Shown here in pieces: positions 21,425 to 31,884 of a stretch of 64,000 nt of DNA. The stretch covers positions 1-64,000 of the forward strand of contig JAJEBS010000247.1 of the NCBI GenBank assembly GCA_022822425.1, written 5' to 3'. Made by a program: the position numbers and the translations under genes. The notes beneath the pieces are model-generated. The model made no database searches, was not told the origin of the DNA, and worked only from the letters and a program-made list of their open reading frames with translations. Source of the DNA: Gemmatimonadota bacterium. Its GTDB lineage: Bacteria; Gemmatimonadota; Gemmatimonadetes; Longimicrobiales; Gaopeijiaceae. Numbering within the stretch: position 1 is the first letter of the stretch; each line of letters starts with the position of its first letter.

Positions 21425-22723
21425 ATGGCCCACATCCACGTCCCGGCGGACATCCCGGTTCGCCACCTGGAGCGTTCGCGGGGCTTCTCGATGTTCTGCG
21501 GGGCCCTCTTCCTCGTCGGCGTGATCTCGCTCTTCGTGCTCCGCGCCGCCGATCCCGCGCGCGCCGAGCAGGCCTACTCGGCCAACTGGCTTTTCTTCTT
21601 CGCCGTTGCCGAGGGCGCGATGCTCCTGTGCGCGGTGACCACCATCGTAAAGGCGAAGTGGAACTGGTCGGTGCGCCGCGTCAGCCTCGCCTTCGCCGCC
21701 TACCTGCCGATCGCGTTCATCCTCTTTCTCCCCATGCTGGGGCTCCGGGAGTCGTACTTCCCCTGGATCGAGGCGATGGAGAGCGATGCCATCGTGCAGG
21801 CGAAGGCCGCGTACCTGAACATCCCCTTCCTGGTCGCCCGCAATGTCGCCGGCTTGCTGCTCCTCATCGGGCTGAGCCTCTACGGGGCCTACCTGGCCGT
21901 GCGTCCGGACATGGGGCTGGTTGAAGGCGATGGCGATGCGGGGCGCAAGCGCTGGCGCGCCACCCTTACCGCGGGATGGATGGGGCAGGAAGCCGAGGAG
22001 ACCGCCAGCGCGCGCAGGATGGGCCGTCTGGCTCCCGCCTTCATCCTGGTCTACGCCGCCGTGATGAGCATGGTGGCCTACGACTTCGCCATGTCGCTCG
22101 AACCCCACTGGTTCTCGACCATCTTCGGGGCCTGGTACTTCATGGGCGGCTTCTGGGGAGGAATCGCGTCCACTGCGCTGATCGTCGTGCTGCTGAAACG
22201 CCGGCACGCGGATCTGAATGGCCTGATGGGCATCCAGCAGATGCACGACCTGGGGAAGCTGACCTTCGCCTTCTGCGTGTTCTGGACCTACATCGTCTTC
22301 GCCCAGTACATCGTCATCTGGTACGGCAAGCTGCCGTGGGAGCAGGCGTGGATCGTACATCGGACCGGCGAGACCTGGGGAGGGTTTTCACTCGCCCTGG
22401 TGCTGATGTGCTTCGTGATTCCCTTCGCGGGACTCATCGGGCGCCGGCCCAAGATGAACCCGGTGATTCTCGGTAGCTTTGTCTGCGTCATCCTTGCGGG
22501 GCTCTGGCTCGAGCACCATCTGCTGATCGCGCCCTCGCTGCGCCTGGATGGACCGACGATCGGCGCATGGGAGGTGCTGGTGACGCTGGTCTTCCTGGGC
22601 CCGCTGCTGTGGAGCCTGCGCTGGTTCCTGAGCACGTTTCCGGTGGTTCAGGTCTGGCAGCCGCCGGAGCAGCTGGAGATGGTCGATCTGGAGGTGACGC
22701 GGGAGGAAGCCGGGGTCCGTTAG
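21425..22723 (+). CDS. actF: Alternative Complex III membrane subunit ActF
   Basis: 432-aa multi-TM protein; QMHDLGKLTFAFCVFWTYIVFAQYIVIWYGKLPWE; operon position. Confidence 0.9.
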   Translation: MAHIHVPADIPVRHLERSRGFSMFCGALFLVGVISLFVLRAADPARAEQAYSANWLFFFAVAEGAMLLCAVTTIVKAKWNWSVRRVSLAFAAYLPIAFILFLPMLGLRESYFPWIEAMESDAIVQAKAAYLNIPFLVARNVAGLLLLIGLSLYGAYLAVRPDMGLVEGDGDAGRKRWRATLTAGWMGQEAEETASARRMGRLAPAFILVYAAVMSMVAYDFAMSLEPHWFSTIFGAWYFMGGFWGGIASTALIVVLLKRRHADLNGLMGIQQMHDLGKLTFAFCVFWTYIVFAQYIVIWYGKLPWEQAWIVHRTGETWGGFSLALVLMCFVIPFAGLIGRRPKMNPVILGSFVCVILAGLWLEHHLLIAPSLRLDGPTIGAWEVLVTLVFLGPLLWSLRWFLSTFPVVQVWQPPEQLEMVDLEVTREEAGVR

Positions 22724-22754
22724 CCGATCCGCCTCAGGAGGTGTTTTCGAGGCG

Positions 22755-23987
22755 ATGAAGTGCACTTCGTTTGGTCCGGACGGGCGTTGGCGCACCCTTC
22801 CACTCACGCCGCAAAGGCGCTTCGGCCTTGCTGCAGGGACGGAGATTGCGGTTGCGCTGGCGGTGGTGGCCGCAGCCTCGTGCGGGAGCGAGGAGCGGGA
22901 CGGCGGCACATCGGCCGTTTACGACTCCGCCGGCGTGACCATCATCGAGAACCCCGGGCTCGACCGGCCGCTGGGTGTCCAGGTCACGCCGCTGGCCGAT
23001 CTCATACCTCCCGACAGCGCCCTCACGGTGGTTGCCCAGGGCGTCACGGTCGATGAGGCGACGGGGCGGGTTTTCGTGGCGGATCGACCCAATGACCGCG
23101 TCGTCGTGTTCGAACCCTCGGGAGTGTACGCGGGCACTCTGGGGCGCCCCGGGGACGGGCCGGGAGAGTTTCGCGACCCCGACGCGGTTTCCATGGATCC
23201 CTCCGGATCGCTTGTTGTGTGGGACAGCCGTCGGCGTATCCTCAGTCGCTGGTCGAGCGGAGGCGATTTCCTGGGCGAAGAACGTCCGGATCTGGACTAC
23301 GGGGGGCCCGGGTTCGCGGTGGGAGACGATTGGCTCGCAGTAGTGGCGGACATGGCGACGGGAATAGTCCCGGGGCGGCAACTGGGACTCGTTGTGCACG
23401 AGGAAGGAAGCACCACGACGTTGCACGAAGTCACGGAGGAGGTGGGCCTCCTGGAATTGGGTCGGGGGTCTATTCCAGCCTCGAAGCTGTTCTCCCCCAT
23501 AATCGTCTGGACGAACCGGGGAGACTCCATCTTCTTCCTGAACGGGCCGGACTATCGCATCGACAAGAGCGTCGGTGGCGTGCTGGAGCTGAGTTTCAGG
23601 CGGTCGATGGATCCCATCGAGGTGACGCGGGAGCTGGCCGTCGGGAAGATCAAGTCGGGTCCCGGACCGTATTCCGCCATCCTGCGCCGGTCCGGCCTGG
23701 AGGCGGAGGACATCGTGACCGCCCTCGGATACGAGGAGCGGATCCCGCCCGTCATGAGGGTGACTGCGGCCCCCGGAGGGCGGTTCTGGGTCACCCGCAC
23801 CCTTGACGGGTTCACTCCCCACGCCGTTGATGTCTTCGACGCTTCCGGCAGGTACGAGGGCACGTTCGATGCGCCGGGGGTTCCGGTTGCGTTCGTGTCC
23901 GATTCCACCTTCGTGGCGCTTCGGCTGGAGGAGTTCGGAGAGACAGTCCTGGCGCTCCACCGGTTACGCAGGAACGAAGGGAGCTGA
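22755..23987 (+). CDS. 6-bladed beta-propeller lipoprotein
   Basis: DSAGVTIIENPG...GRPGDGPGEFRDPDAVSMDPSGSLVVWD; extensive similarity to the N-terminal part of the 51351..53495 protein. Confidence 0.87.
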   Translation: MKCTSFGPDGRWRTLPLTPQRRFGLAAGTEIAVALAVVAAASCGSEERDGGTSAVYDSAGVTIIENPGLDRPLGVQVTPLADLIPPDSALTVVAQGVTVDEATGRVFVADRPNDRVVVFEPSGVYAGTLGRPGDGPGEFRDPDAVSMDPSGSLVVWDSRRRILSRWSSGGDFLGEERPDLDYGGPGFAVGDDWLAVVADMATGIVPGRQLGLVVHEEGSTTTLHEVTEEVGLLELGRGSIPASKLFSPIIVWTNRGDSIFFLNGPDYRIDKSVGGVLELSFRRSMDPIEVTRELAVGKIKSGPGPYSAILRRSGLEAEDIVTALGYEERIPPVMRVTAAPGGRFWVTRTLDGFTPHAVDVFDASGRYEGTFDAPGVPVAFVSDSTFVALRLEEFGETVLALHRLRRNEGS

Positions 23988-24084
23988 AGAGACCGTCGGA
24001 GCGGCAGTCGGCGCCGGACCGGGCCGGCCTGACCAGCCAGTGCGCGAGGCGCCGGTGGTCCATGACCGAGCCCGGCACTGTGCT

Positions 24085-24891
24085 TCAGCGGGCCGGGTCG
24101 GCTCCCTGGGCCAGCAACTTCAGCACCCGCGGGTGGAGTGCGGGATTGCTGGAAACCCCCGAGCCGCCGTGGATCGTGGGCTCGCCCGACACGTCCGTGA
24201 AGCACCCGCCCGCCTCCGTGACGATGGTCAGCAGGGGCGCCGCATCCCAGGAGGCGAGCACCGGGTCCACCATGACCTGAGCCCGGCCCGTGGCGACCAG
24301 GACGTGGCCGTAGCAGTCGCCCCAGCTGCGGGTCATGCGTGCGGCGGCGGCCAGGGCCCGCCATCCCGCCTCGCCGGAGTGACCGTGAAAGGCCGCCTCG
24401 TCGGTGGTGAGCAGGAGGCTCCGGTCCAGCCGGCTCTCGCTGGAGACGGAGCAGGGCTCGCCGTTCCAGCGGGCTCCCAGGCCCCTGGCGGCCGTCACCG
24501 TCTCCCCGAGTGCCGGGAGGTGGACGACCCCGACCACCGGCTCGCCCTCCACTTCGATGCCGATGAGGACGCCCCACAGCGGCACCCCGTGAACAAACGA
24601 CTTCGTGCCGTCGATGGGATCGAGAATCCAGCGCACCGAAGCTCCGGGAAGCACTTCTCCGTGCTCTTCGCCGACGATGCCGTGATCCGGGAAACGCCGC
24701 CGGATCTCCGCGCGCAACAGGCTCTCGGCTTCCCGGTCCGCGATGGTGACCGGGGTGTCGTCGGCCTTGGTTTCGACCCCGATCCGGGTGCCGAAATACC
24801 CGAGCGCGACCTCTCCGGCGGCGCGCGCAAACCCTTCGGCCGTGCGCGCCAGGTCACCGAGTTCGATGGGGGTCGGATGGGTTGCGTTCAT
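24085..24891 (-). CDS. hisN: Inositol monophosphatase family protein, probably histidinol-phosphatase (HisN-type)
   Basis: GEEHGEVLPGASVRWILDPIDGTKSFVHGVPLWGVLIG and SWDAAPLLTIVTEAGG metal-binding motifs. Confidence 0.88.
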   Translation of the reverse strand: MNATHPTPIELGDLARTAEGFARAAGEVALGYFGTRIGVETKADDTPVTIADREAESLLRAEIRRRFPDHGIVGEEHGEVLPGASVRWILDPIDGTKSFVHGVPLWGVLIGIEVEGEPVVGVVHLPALGETVTAARGLGARWNGEPCSVSSESRLDRSLLLTTDEAAFHGHSGEAGWRALAAAARMTRSWGDCYGHVLVATGRAQVMVDPVLASWDAAPLLTIVTEAGGCFTDVSGEPTIHGGSGVSSNPALHPRVLKLLAQGADPAR

Positions 24892-25804
24892 GGTGGAGAT
24901 CGGACGAGGTGCGGCGACGAGTCGGTGCTCCGCGGGGGGCGGGGAAGCCCGCGCACGCCGAGCACTTGCGCCCAAAGGTACCGAAAGCCCCGGTCCGCCG
25001 GGAGCGGACGGCCGCGCGACGACGACGGAGATCCCGGTCCGCTGCCGCCAGGGCGTCCCGCCAGCGGCACAGGACGGCAAGACCGAAGCTGACCGTAACC
25101 CCGTGCGGCGAGAGCAATGGATGCCGTGCGACCGCCCGCGCGATGCCGTCCGCAGCCGCGCGAACCCGGCCGGCCCTCATATTCGCGAAGATGACGACGA
25201 ACTCGTCGCCGCCCAGCCGCGCTGCAAATGGCGAACCGGGTATGGAACCGGAATGACCGGACGGACCGTGGTGCGACTCGGGCCGATCGGAGAACCCGCG
25301 CGATTCCAATCGCCTCGAGGCGTTGGCCGAGGCTCTTGAGAACACATTGGCCACCGCGGCCAGCACCCGGTCGCCCTCAGGGTACCCGTGTCGGTCGTTG
25401 AAGCGCTTGAAGTCGTCCACGTCGAACAGAGCCAGCGAGAACGGGCACAGGCGAGAACCGGTCTGGCGGGCAGCCGCGGGGACACCGCGAGCCAGGACCC
25501 GATCCAGATGGCGCTCCAGGTGGCGGCGATTCGGGAGACCGGTCAGCGGATCGGTCAGCGCCAGCCGCCGATTGGCTTCCGCGATCCGCTCCATCCGGCG
25601 CAACCTCAGCTCCAGCTCCCGAACGTAGCGAGCGTCGAGAGGGCAGTGGGTGCCGGGGCTCGGCCTTCGCCCTCCGGCGGGGGACCCGGGCCGATTTCTG
25701 CTTGGAGCGTCCGTCTGAATACGCCTTGGGCCCGGAGGGATGTGCCAAGAGCGAGATCCCGCGCGGAGTGTGGACGGACGGGCGACCCATGAGGCTATCG
25801 CCAA
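24854..25804 (-). CDS. GGDEF-domain diguanylate cyclase-like protein with internal insertion
   Basis: ANRRLALTDPLTGLPNRRHLERHLDRV...ALFDVDDFKRFNDRHGYPEGDRVLAAVANVF...ARLGGDEFVVIF; TTG start tentative; 3' end overlaps hisN by 38 bp. Confidence 0.65.
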   Translation of the reverse strand: MAIASWVARPSTLRAGSRSWHIPPGPRRIQTDAPSRNRPGSPAGGRRPSPGTHCPLDARYVRELELRLRRMERIAEANRRLALTDPLTGLPNRRHLERHLDRVLARGVPAAARQTGSRLCPFSLALFDVDDFKRFNDRHGYPEGDRVLAAVANVFSRASANASRRLESRGFSDRPESHHGPSGHSGSIPGSPFAARLGGDEFVVIFANMRAGRVRAAADGIARAVARHPLLSPHGVTVSFGLAVLCRWRDALAAADRDLRRRRAAVRSRRTGAFGTFGRKCSACAGFPAPRGAPTRRRTSSDLHHERNPSDPHRTR

Positions 25805-25866
25805 GCCCCGTGCGCAGGAATGGTAGATCGGGACCGATCGAGTCCCGGCTTGCGCGCTGGCGCGCG

Positions 25867-26757
25867 TTAGTCGGCCCGCTCCGCCGGAGCCGAGGCGGCC
25901 GACCCGGTCTCGATGGAATCGGCCCCGTCGGCGGATTCGGCCTCGTCGGCGGGTTGAGCCCCATCGACGGATTCGGCCCCGTCGCGCCTGGCCGCCAACC
26001 CTTCCGCGCGCTCCGCGTAGCGCCTGATCTCGTAGCCGACGGCGCGCAGGATCCCAGCTTCCTGGGTGTCCGGCTCGGCGCGCGCGATGATCGTACGCAG
26101 GGTGCGCATCACCCCTTCGGGCGCGCGGCGGGTGAAGAAGGCGATGCGGTCGAGTCCGCGTTCGAGCACCGCGTAGGTTTCCTCCAGTTCGGCACTGCTG
26201 GCGGGTTCGGTCGCGCGCCGCCCCCGGGGCAAATCCGCCGGGTCGTGCGCCGCCAGGAAGATCTCGTAGGCCAGGATGAGCACCGCCTGGGCCAGGTTGA
26301 GGCTCTTGTACTCGGGGAGCGTGGGAACGATTGCCACCCGGTTGCACAGGTCCAGCGCCTGATTGGAGAGCCCCCGGTCCTCGCGGCCGAAGAGCACCGC
26401 CACGGTGCCCCGCGTGGCGCGCTCGACCACCTGGGCCGCCAACTCGCGCGGCCGCCCGTAGTTGCGGTGGGCGGTGCGGGCGCGCGCCGTGGTGCCGAGC
26501 ACGAAGGTGGTGTCGGCCAGCGCGTCGGCCAGGGTGTCGTGGATCTCGGCGCGCTCGACCACGTGGTCGCTGCGGTGGGCGATCCCGGTGATGCGCCAGG
26601 CGTCGAATTCGGCGGGACGAACCAGGCGCAGCCGGTCGAGCCCCATGTTCATCATCGCCCGCACCGTACCCGCGATGTTGACCAGGTTCTGCGGCTCGTG
26701 CAGCACGACCACGACGTTGGAGAGCGGAGAGGCCTCCGCCGGCACATCTCCCGGCAT
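25867..26757 (-). CDS. trmJ: TrmJ-like RNA 2'-O-methyltransferase (SPOUT/TrmH family)
   Basis: VVVVLHEPQNLVNIAGTVRAMMNMGLDRLRLV; VLFGREDRGLSNQALDLCNRVAIVPTLPEYKSLNLAQAVLI. Confidence 0.9.
   Translation of the reverse strand: MPGDVPAEASPLSNVVVVLHEPQNLVNIAGTVRAMMNMGLDRLRLVRPAEFDAWRITGIAHRSDHVVERAEIHDTLADALADTTFVLGTTARARTAHRNYGRPRELAAQVVERATRGTVAVLFGREDRGLSNQALDLCNRVAIVPTLPEYKSLNLAQAVLILAYEIFLAAHDPADLPRGRRATEPASSAELEETYAVLERGLDRIAFFTRRAPEGVMRTLRTIIARAEPDTQEAGILRAVGYEIRRYAERAEGLAARRDGAESVDGAQPADEAESADGADSIETGSAASAPAERAD
25914..25985 (-). repeat. Degenerate ~18-bp tandem repeat encoding a hexapeptide-like acidic tail (xDGAxS/ADEAES)
   Basis: DGAESVDGAQPADEAESADGADSIE at the C-terminus of the TrmJ-like protein. 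Confidence 0.5.
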
Positions 26758-26831
26758 GGGGCGGGTCAGCGACGTGGTCGGGCGCGGATGCAGCGCCGCT
26801 CGAATGCCGGGCGCGGTGCGTCCACGGGCCG

Positions 26832-27065
26832 TCAGGACTCGCGGGCTACTTCTTCCTCGGGCGCCTCGGGGAGCTGGGGCAACTCATCCGCCTGCCCTTC
26901 CTTCAGGCCGCGCTTGAAGTTCTTGATGCCCGTGCCCACCCCGCGGGCGAACTCGGGAATCTTGCGGCCTCCGAAGAAGAGGACCAGGAGACCCAGCGCC
27001 AGAAGGATCTCGTTGAATCCCAGCAGCAGGGGCAGCGCCACAAAGACCAGGTCTGGACCGAACAT
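26832..27065 (-). CDS. tatA: Sec-independent translocase TatA/E
   Basis: One TM helix then FFGGRKIPEFARGVGTGIKNFKRGLKEG. Confidence 0.93.
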   Translation of the reverse strand: MFGPDLVFVALPLLLGFNEILLALGLLVLFFGGRKIPEFARGVGTGIKNFKRGLKEGQADELPQLPEAPEEEVARES

Positions 27066-27131
27066 GTTCTCGCCTCGATGTCGTGGGTCGACCTGTGGAA
27101 GGTAGCAGCCCGTGGATGAATTCGCCCGCTG

Positions 27132-28313
27132 TCAGTTTCCCGCCTCTCGCAACAACAGCTTCGCGATGGTCTGAAGCTGCATGTTGGTCGTCCCTTCGTA
27201 AATGGTGCCGATCTTCGCGTCGCGGTAGAGCTTCTCGACGGGGTACTCGCTGGTGAAGCCGTATCCGCCGTGCAGATCCACGCACTCCGACGCCACCCTC
27301 TGCGCCGTCTGCGATGCGAACAGCTTGGCCATCGCCGCCTGACGAATGTAGGGGAAGCCACCGTCGCGCAGGCGTGCCGCATTGTACACCAGCAGGCGCG
27401 CCGCCTCCACGTCGGTGGCCATCTGCGCGAGCTGGAACTGAACCCCCTGAAACTCGGAGACCGAACGGCCGAACTGCTCCCGCTCGCGCGTGTAGCGGAG
27501 GGTGTGGCCGAGCGCTCCCTGCGCCAGCCCCACCATCTGTGCGCCGATTCCGATGCGTCCCTCGTTGAGGGTGGCGATCGCGATCCTGTACCCGAGGCCG
27601 ACTTCGCCCAGCAGGTTTCCGCCGGGGACCCGGCAGCCGTCGAGCACCACCTCGGTCGTCGACGACGCGCGAATCCCCAGCTTCTGCTCCCTCCTGCCCA
27701 CCGAGAGACCCGGTGTTTCCCTCTCCACGAGAAACGCGGTGATGCCGCGGTATCCCGAGTCCGGATCGACGTTGGCGAAGACGATGTAGAGCCCGGCTTC
27801 GGCTCCGTTGGTGATCCAGAGCTTCTGGCCGTTCAGAATCCAGTCGTCGCCCGCGCGCACCGCGGTGCATCGGAGGGCGAAGGCGTCCGACCCGCTTCCG
27901 GCCTCCGAGAGCGCATAGGCGCCGACCGTATCGGAAGCCAGGCGCGGCAGATGGCGGCTCTGCTGCTCCTCGGTGCCGTAGCGGAGGAGCGCATTGATGA
28001 CGAGGGTGTTCTGCACATCCACCAGCACGGCCACGGCGGGGTCCACGGCGGAGAGCTCCTCGACGACGAGCACGGCCGCGAAGAACGAGCTGCCCGCTCC
28101 CCCGAAGCGTTCGGGAATCTCCACCCCCATGAGCCCCAGCTCGAACAGCTTGCGGATCAGCGCCGGATCCATGGCGTGCGCAGCGTCCATCGCGGACACC
28201 CTGGGTGCGATCTCGCTGCGCGCGAAGTCCCGCACTGCCTGCTGAAAGAAGCGTTCCTCCTCGCCAAGGGAGGTCAGCGCGGCGCGCATTCCGTCCGCGA
28301 AGCCTGCCTGCAT
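27132..28313 (-). CDS. Acyl-CoA dehydrogenase
   Basis: AYALSEAGSGSDAFALRCTA; WITNGAEAGLYIVFA; YTREREQFGRSVSEFQGVQFQLAQMATDVEAARLL; LHGGYGFTSEYPVEKLYRDAKIGTIYEGTTNMQ. Confidence 0.95.
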   Translation of the reverse strand: MQAGFADGMRAALTSLGEEERFFQQAVRDFARSEIAPRVSAMDAAHAMDPALIRKLFELGLMGVEIPERFGGAGSSFFAAVLVVEELSAVDPAVAVLVDVQNTLVINALLRYGTEEQQSRHLPRLASDTVGAYALSEAGSGSDAFALRCTAVRAGDDWILNGQKLWITNGAEAGLYIVFANVDPDSGYRGITAFLVERETPGLSVGRREQKLGIRASSTTEVVLDGCRVPGGNLLGEVGLGYRIAIATLNEGRIGIGAQMVGLAQGALGHTLRYTREREQFGRSVSEFQGVQFQLAQMATDVEAARLLVYNAARLRDGGFPYIRQAAMAKLFASQTAQRVASECVDLHGGYGFTSEYPVEKLYRDAKIGTIYEGTTNMQLQTIAKLLLREAGN

Positions 28314-28505
28314 GAAAAACTCCGTTCCTGCGCTGGAAGTGGAAGAAAGACCGGTCCATGAACCGCCTCCCGATCCGTGGGCGGTGCCCGGAGCACCATG
28401 CGCGCACGGCGCGCCGTACAACCCCTTGAGGCCAGCCGGCGTTCCCCCGAAGAACCCTGAGCCCCGGGCCGATCCGGCTTTGGCGCCGGGGTGCCGGCAT
28501 CGGGG

Positions 28506-28535
28506 TTGACGGGGCGGGAACGCGCTTTCTATAGT
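28506..28535 (+). promoter_or_regulatory. Candidate sigma70 promoter for gcvH-gcvP
   Basis: TTGACG - 18 bp - TATAGT, 46 bp upstream of the gcvH ATG. Confidence 0.55.
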
Positions 28536-28581
28536 CCCGAACCGAAATCCACCCCCGATCACTCCTGTGCCCGGAGCACCC

Positions 28582-28971
28582 ATGTCCGACATCCCCGAGC
28601 ATCTCTACTACACCGAGGAGCATGAGTATGTGGGGGAAACCGACGAGGAGAGCGTCTACGTCGTCGGGATCACCGACTACGCGCAGGGGGAGCTGGGCGA
28701 CATCGTGTACGTGGAACTGCCGAGAGTCGGCACGCACTTCGACCGCATGGAGGTGTTCGGCGTCATCGAGGCAGTGAAGGCGGTCAGCGATCTCTACTGC
28801 CCGATCGCGGGCGAGGTCGTCGAGATCAACGAGGCCATCGACCTCGATCCGGCGCTGGTGAACGGCGATCCCTACGGGGACGGCTGGATGATCAAGCTGC
28901 GCGCGGAGGACGACGACGCACTCGAGGGCCTGATGAGCCCCGAGGACTACGAGTCCCACATCGACGGGTGA
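28582..28971 (+). CDS. gcvH: Glycine cleavage system H protein
   Basis: [23 protein letters not shown]; lipoylation context [24 protein letters not shown]; an in-frame GTG start also exists at 28567. Confidence 0.95.
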   Translation: MSDIPEHLYYTEEHEYVGETDEESVYVVGITDYAQGELGDIVYVELPRVGTHFDRMEVFGVIEAVKAVSDLYCPIAGEVVEINEAIDLDPALVNGDPYGDGWMIKLRAEDDDALEGLMSPEDYESHIDG

Positions 28972-29008
28972 GGAGCAGAGCATCCGCGCTTCGCGGATCC
29001 CCCGACTG

Positions 29009-31882
29009 ATGCCCGACATCGCGCACGAGAACCGATTCCCCCGCCGACATCTCGGTCCCGGGCCCCGGGATGTGCGCGCGATGCTGGAGGAGCTGGGCTA
29101 CGAGTCCCTCGACGGGCTGGTCGCGGACACGGTGCCCGAATCCATCCGCCTGCGGCGCGAACCGGATCTTCCCGAGGGGATCTCCGAGCACGAGCTGATC
29201 GGTCGGCTGCGGGAGATCGCCTCGCGCAACCAGGTGTTCCGCTCCTACCTGGGGATGGGCTACGCGGGCACCATCACCCCGCCGGTGATTCTCCGCAACA
29301 TCCTGGAGAACCCGGGATGGTACACGCAGTACACCCCCTATCAGGCGGAAATCGCACAGGGCCGGCTGCAGGCGCTGCTGAACTTCCAGACCATGGTGGG
29401 AGATCTCACGGGCTGCGCGGTCGCCAACGCATCGCTGCTGGACGAGGCCACCGCCGCTGCCGAGGCCATGACGCTCTGCCTGGCGTCCACCCGCGACCGC
29501 GGCCGCAACCGCTTCCTGGTCGCCTCCGACTGCCACCCGCAGACCATCGAGGTGGTGCGTGCCCGAGCGGAGCCGCTCGGCATCGAGGTGGTGGTCGAAC
29601 ACCCGCGCGACTGGGCGCTCGACGACAACGTGTTCGGCACGCTGGTGCAGTACCCGGGCACCGACGGCAGCGTGCGCAACTACCGGGCGCTCTCGGACGC
29701 GGTTCACGCGGCGGGAGGGCTCGTGGTCATGGCAACCGACCTGCTCGCGCTCACCCTGCTCACCTCCCCGTGGGAGATGGGCGCCGACATCGCGGTGGGC
29801 AACAGCCAGCGCTTCGGCGTCCCCCTCGGCTACGGCGGCCCGCACGCCGCCTTCATCGCCGCGCGCGACAACATGCGCCGCCAGATGCCGGGCCGGATCA
29901 TCGGCGTCTCCATCGACGCCCACGGCAATCCCGCGCTGCGCATGGCGCTGCAGACCCGGGAGCAGCACATCCGCCGCGAGCGGGCCACCTCCAACATCTG
30001 CACCGCCCAGGTGCTGCTGGCCGTCATGGCGGGCATGTACGCGGTCTACCACGGGCCGGACGGGCTGCGGCGCATCGCCACCCGGGTGCGCAACCTCACG
30101 GGCGTGCTGGCGGAGGGCGTGCGCAGACTGGGCCACCGGGTGGTGAACGAGGTCTTCTTCGACACCCTGACCATCGAGCCCGCGGGCGTGAGCGCGCGCC
30201 GGATCGTGGAGCGGGCGCGGGAGCGCGGAATCAACCTGCGCGAGGGCGCCGGGCACGTGAGCGTGTCGCTGGACGAAACAGTGGGACCGGAGGACCTGGA
30301 CGATCTCTTCGCCGTCTTCTCGGGCGAGGGCGGGCCAGGGTTCGACGCCGCGGGTCTCGCCCGGGAGACCGACGTGCCGCCCCTGCCCGCGAAGCTCGCC
30401 CGGGAGACGGTGTTCCTCGATCACCCCGTCTTCAACAGCTATCACTCCGAGACGGAGATGCTGCGCTACATCCGCCGTCTGGAGAGCCGCGACCTGTCGC
30501 TGACCACGAGCATGATCCCGCTCGGCTCGTGCACCATGAAGCTGAACGCCACCGCGCAGATGACGCCCGTCTCGTGGGCGGAGTTCGGCGCCATGCACCC
30601 CTTCGCGCCGCCGGAGCAGGCTGAGGGATACCGGCGAATCGTCGCGGACCTGGAGCGGTGGCTGGCCGAGATCACCGGGTTCGCCGCGACCTCGCTGCAG
30701 CCCAACTCGGGGGCCCAGGGGGAGTACGCCGGCCTGCTGGTCATACGCGCCTACCACCACGACCGCGGCGACACCCATCGCGACGTATGTCTCATCCCCT
30801 CCTCGGCGCACGGCACCAATCCGGCCAGCGCGGTCATGGTGGGGATGAAGGTGGTGGTGGTGAAGTGCGACGCGGACGGCAACATCGATGTCGATGACCT
30901 GCGCGCCAAGGCCGACCGGCACGCCGACCGCCTGAGCGCGCTCATGGTCACCTACCCGTCCACGCACGGGGTCTTCGAGGAGCGCATCCGCGAAGCCTGC
31001 GACATCGTGCACGAGCGCGGGGGGCAGGTCTACCTGGACGGCGCCAACCTGAACGCCCAGGTGGGGCTGGCGCGGCCCGGCGACTACGGCGCGGACGTGT
31101 GCCACATCAACCTGCACAAGACCTTCGCCATCCCGCACGGCGGCGGCGGACCCGGGATGGGCCCCATCTGCGCCGCCGAGCACCTGGCCCCCTTCCTTCC
31201 CGGCCATCCGCTGGTGAACACGGGAGGCGAAAAGGCGATCGGCGCCGTCTCCGCGGCTCCGTGGGGGAGCGCGAGCATCCTCCTCATCTCGTGGGCCTAC
31301 ATCGCCCTGCTGGGGCGCGAGGGGACGCGGAAGGCGACGGAGGTGGCCATCCTGAACGCCAACTACATGGCGAACCGGCTGGAGAAGCACTTCCCGGTCC
31401 TCTACAAGGGCGCGCGCGGCCGGGTGGCGCACGAGTTCATCCTCGACCTGCGGCCGCTCAAGCGGGCGACCGGGATCACCGACGAGGACGTGGCCAAACG
31501 CCTCATGGACTACGGCTTTCATGCGCCCACCATGTCGTTCCCGGTGCTGGGCACGATCATGGTCGAGCCCACCGAGAGCGAGTCGAGGGAAGAGCTGGAC
31601 CGCTTCTGCGACGCCCTGGTCTCGATCCGGGCGGAGATCCAGCAGATCGAGCTGGGGCTGGCCGACCGCAAGGACAATGCGCTCAAGAACGCCCCGCACA
31701 CCGCGGCGGTGGTCGTGAGCAGCGAGTGGAATCACGCCTACAGCCGGGAGCAGGCCGCGTTTCCGGCTCCCTGGACGAAAGAGGCGAAGTTCTGGCCCTC
31801 GGTGGGCCGGGTCAACAACGCATTCGGGGACCGCAACCTGGTCTGCGTCTGTCCCCCCGTGGAGAGCTATTCGGAGGTCTGA
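29009..31882 (+). CDS. gcvP: Glycine dehydrogenase (aminomethyl-transferring), full-length P protein
   Basis: FPRRHLGP start; [23 protein letters not shown]-Lys region; 957 aa. Confidence 0.97.
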   Translation: MPDIAHENRFPRRHLGPGPRDVRAMLEELGYESLDGLVADTVPESIRLRREPDLPEGISEHELIGRLREIASRNQVFRSYLGMGYAGTITPPVILRNILENPGWYTQYTPYQAEIAQGRLQALLNFQTMVGDLTGCAVANASLLDEATAAAEAMTLCLASTRDRGRNRFLVASDCHPQTIEVVRARAEPLGIEVVVEHPRDWALDDNVFGTLVQYPGTDGSVRNYRALSDAVHAAGGLVVMATDLLALTLLTSPWEMGADIAVGNSQRFGVPLGYGGPHAAFIAARDNMRRQMPGRIIGVSIDAHGNPALRMALQTREQHIRRERATSNICTAQVLLAVMAGMYAVYHGPDGLRRIATRVRNLTGVLAEGVRRLGHRVVNEVFFDTLTIEPAGVSARRIVERARERGINLREGAGHVSVSLDETVGPEDLDDLFAVFSGEGGPGFDAAGLARETDVPPLPAKLARETVFLDHPVFNSYHSETEMLRYIRRLESRDLSLTTSMIPLGSCTMKLNATAQMTPVSWAEFGAMHPFAPPEQAEGYRRIVADLERWLAEITGFAATSLQPNSGAQGEYAGLLVIRAYHHDRGDTHRDVCLIPSSAHGTNPASAVMVGMKVVVVKCDADGNIDVDDLRAKADRHADRLSALMVTYPSTHGVFEERIREACDIVHERGGQVYLDGANLNAQVGLARPGDYGADVCHINLHKTFAIPHGGGGPGMGPICAAEHLAPFLPGHPLVNTGGEKAIGAVSAAPWGSASILLISWAYIALLGREGTRKATEVAILNANYMANRLEKHFPVLYKGARGRVAHEFILDLRPLKRATGITDEDVAKRLMDYGFHAPTMSFPVLGTIMVEPTESESREELDRFCDALVSIRAEIQQIELGLADRKDNALKNAPHTAAVVVSSEWNHAYSREQAAFPAPWTKEAKFWPSVGRVNNAFGDRNLVCVCPPVESYSEV

Positions 31883-31884
31883 CC

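Noticed and set aside
28535-28581. Glycine riboswitch upstream of gcvH
   Set aside because: The predicted leader is only about 40 nt, too short for a glycine riboswitch, and no conserved aptamer pattern was seen.
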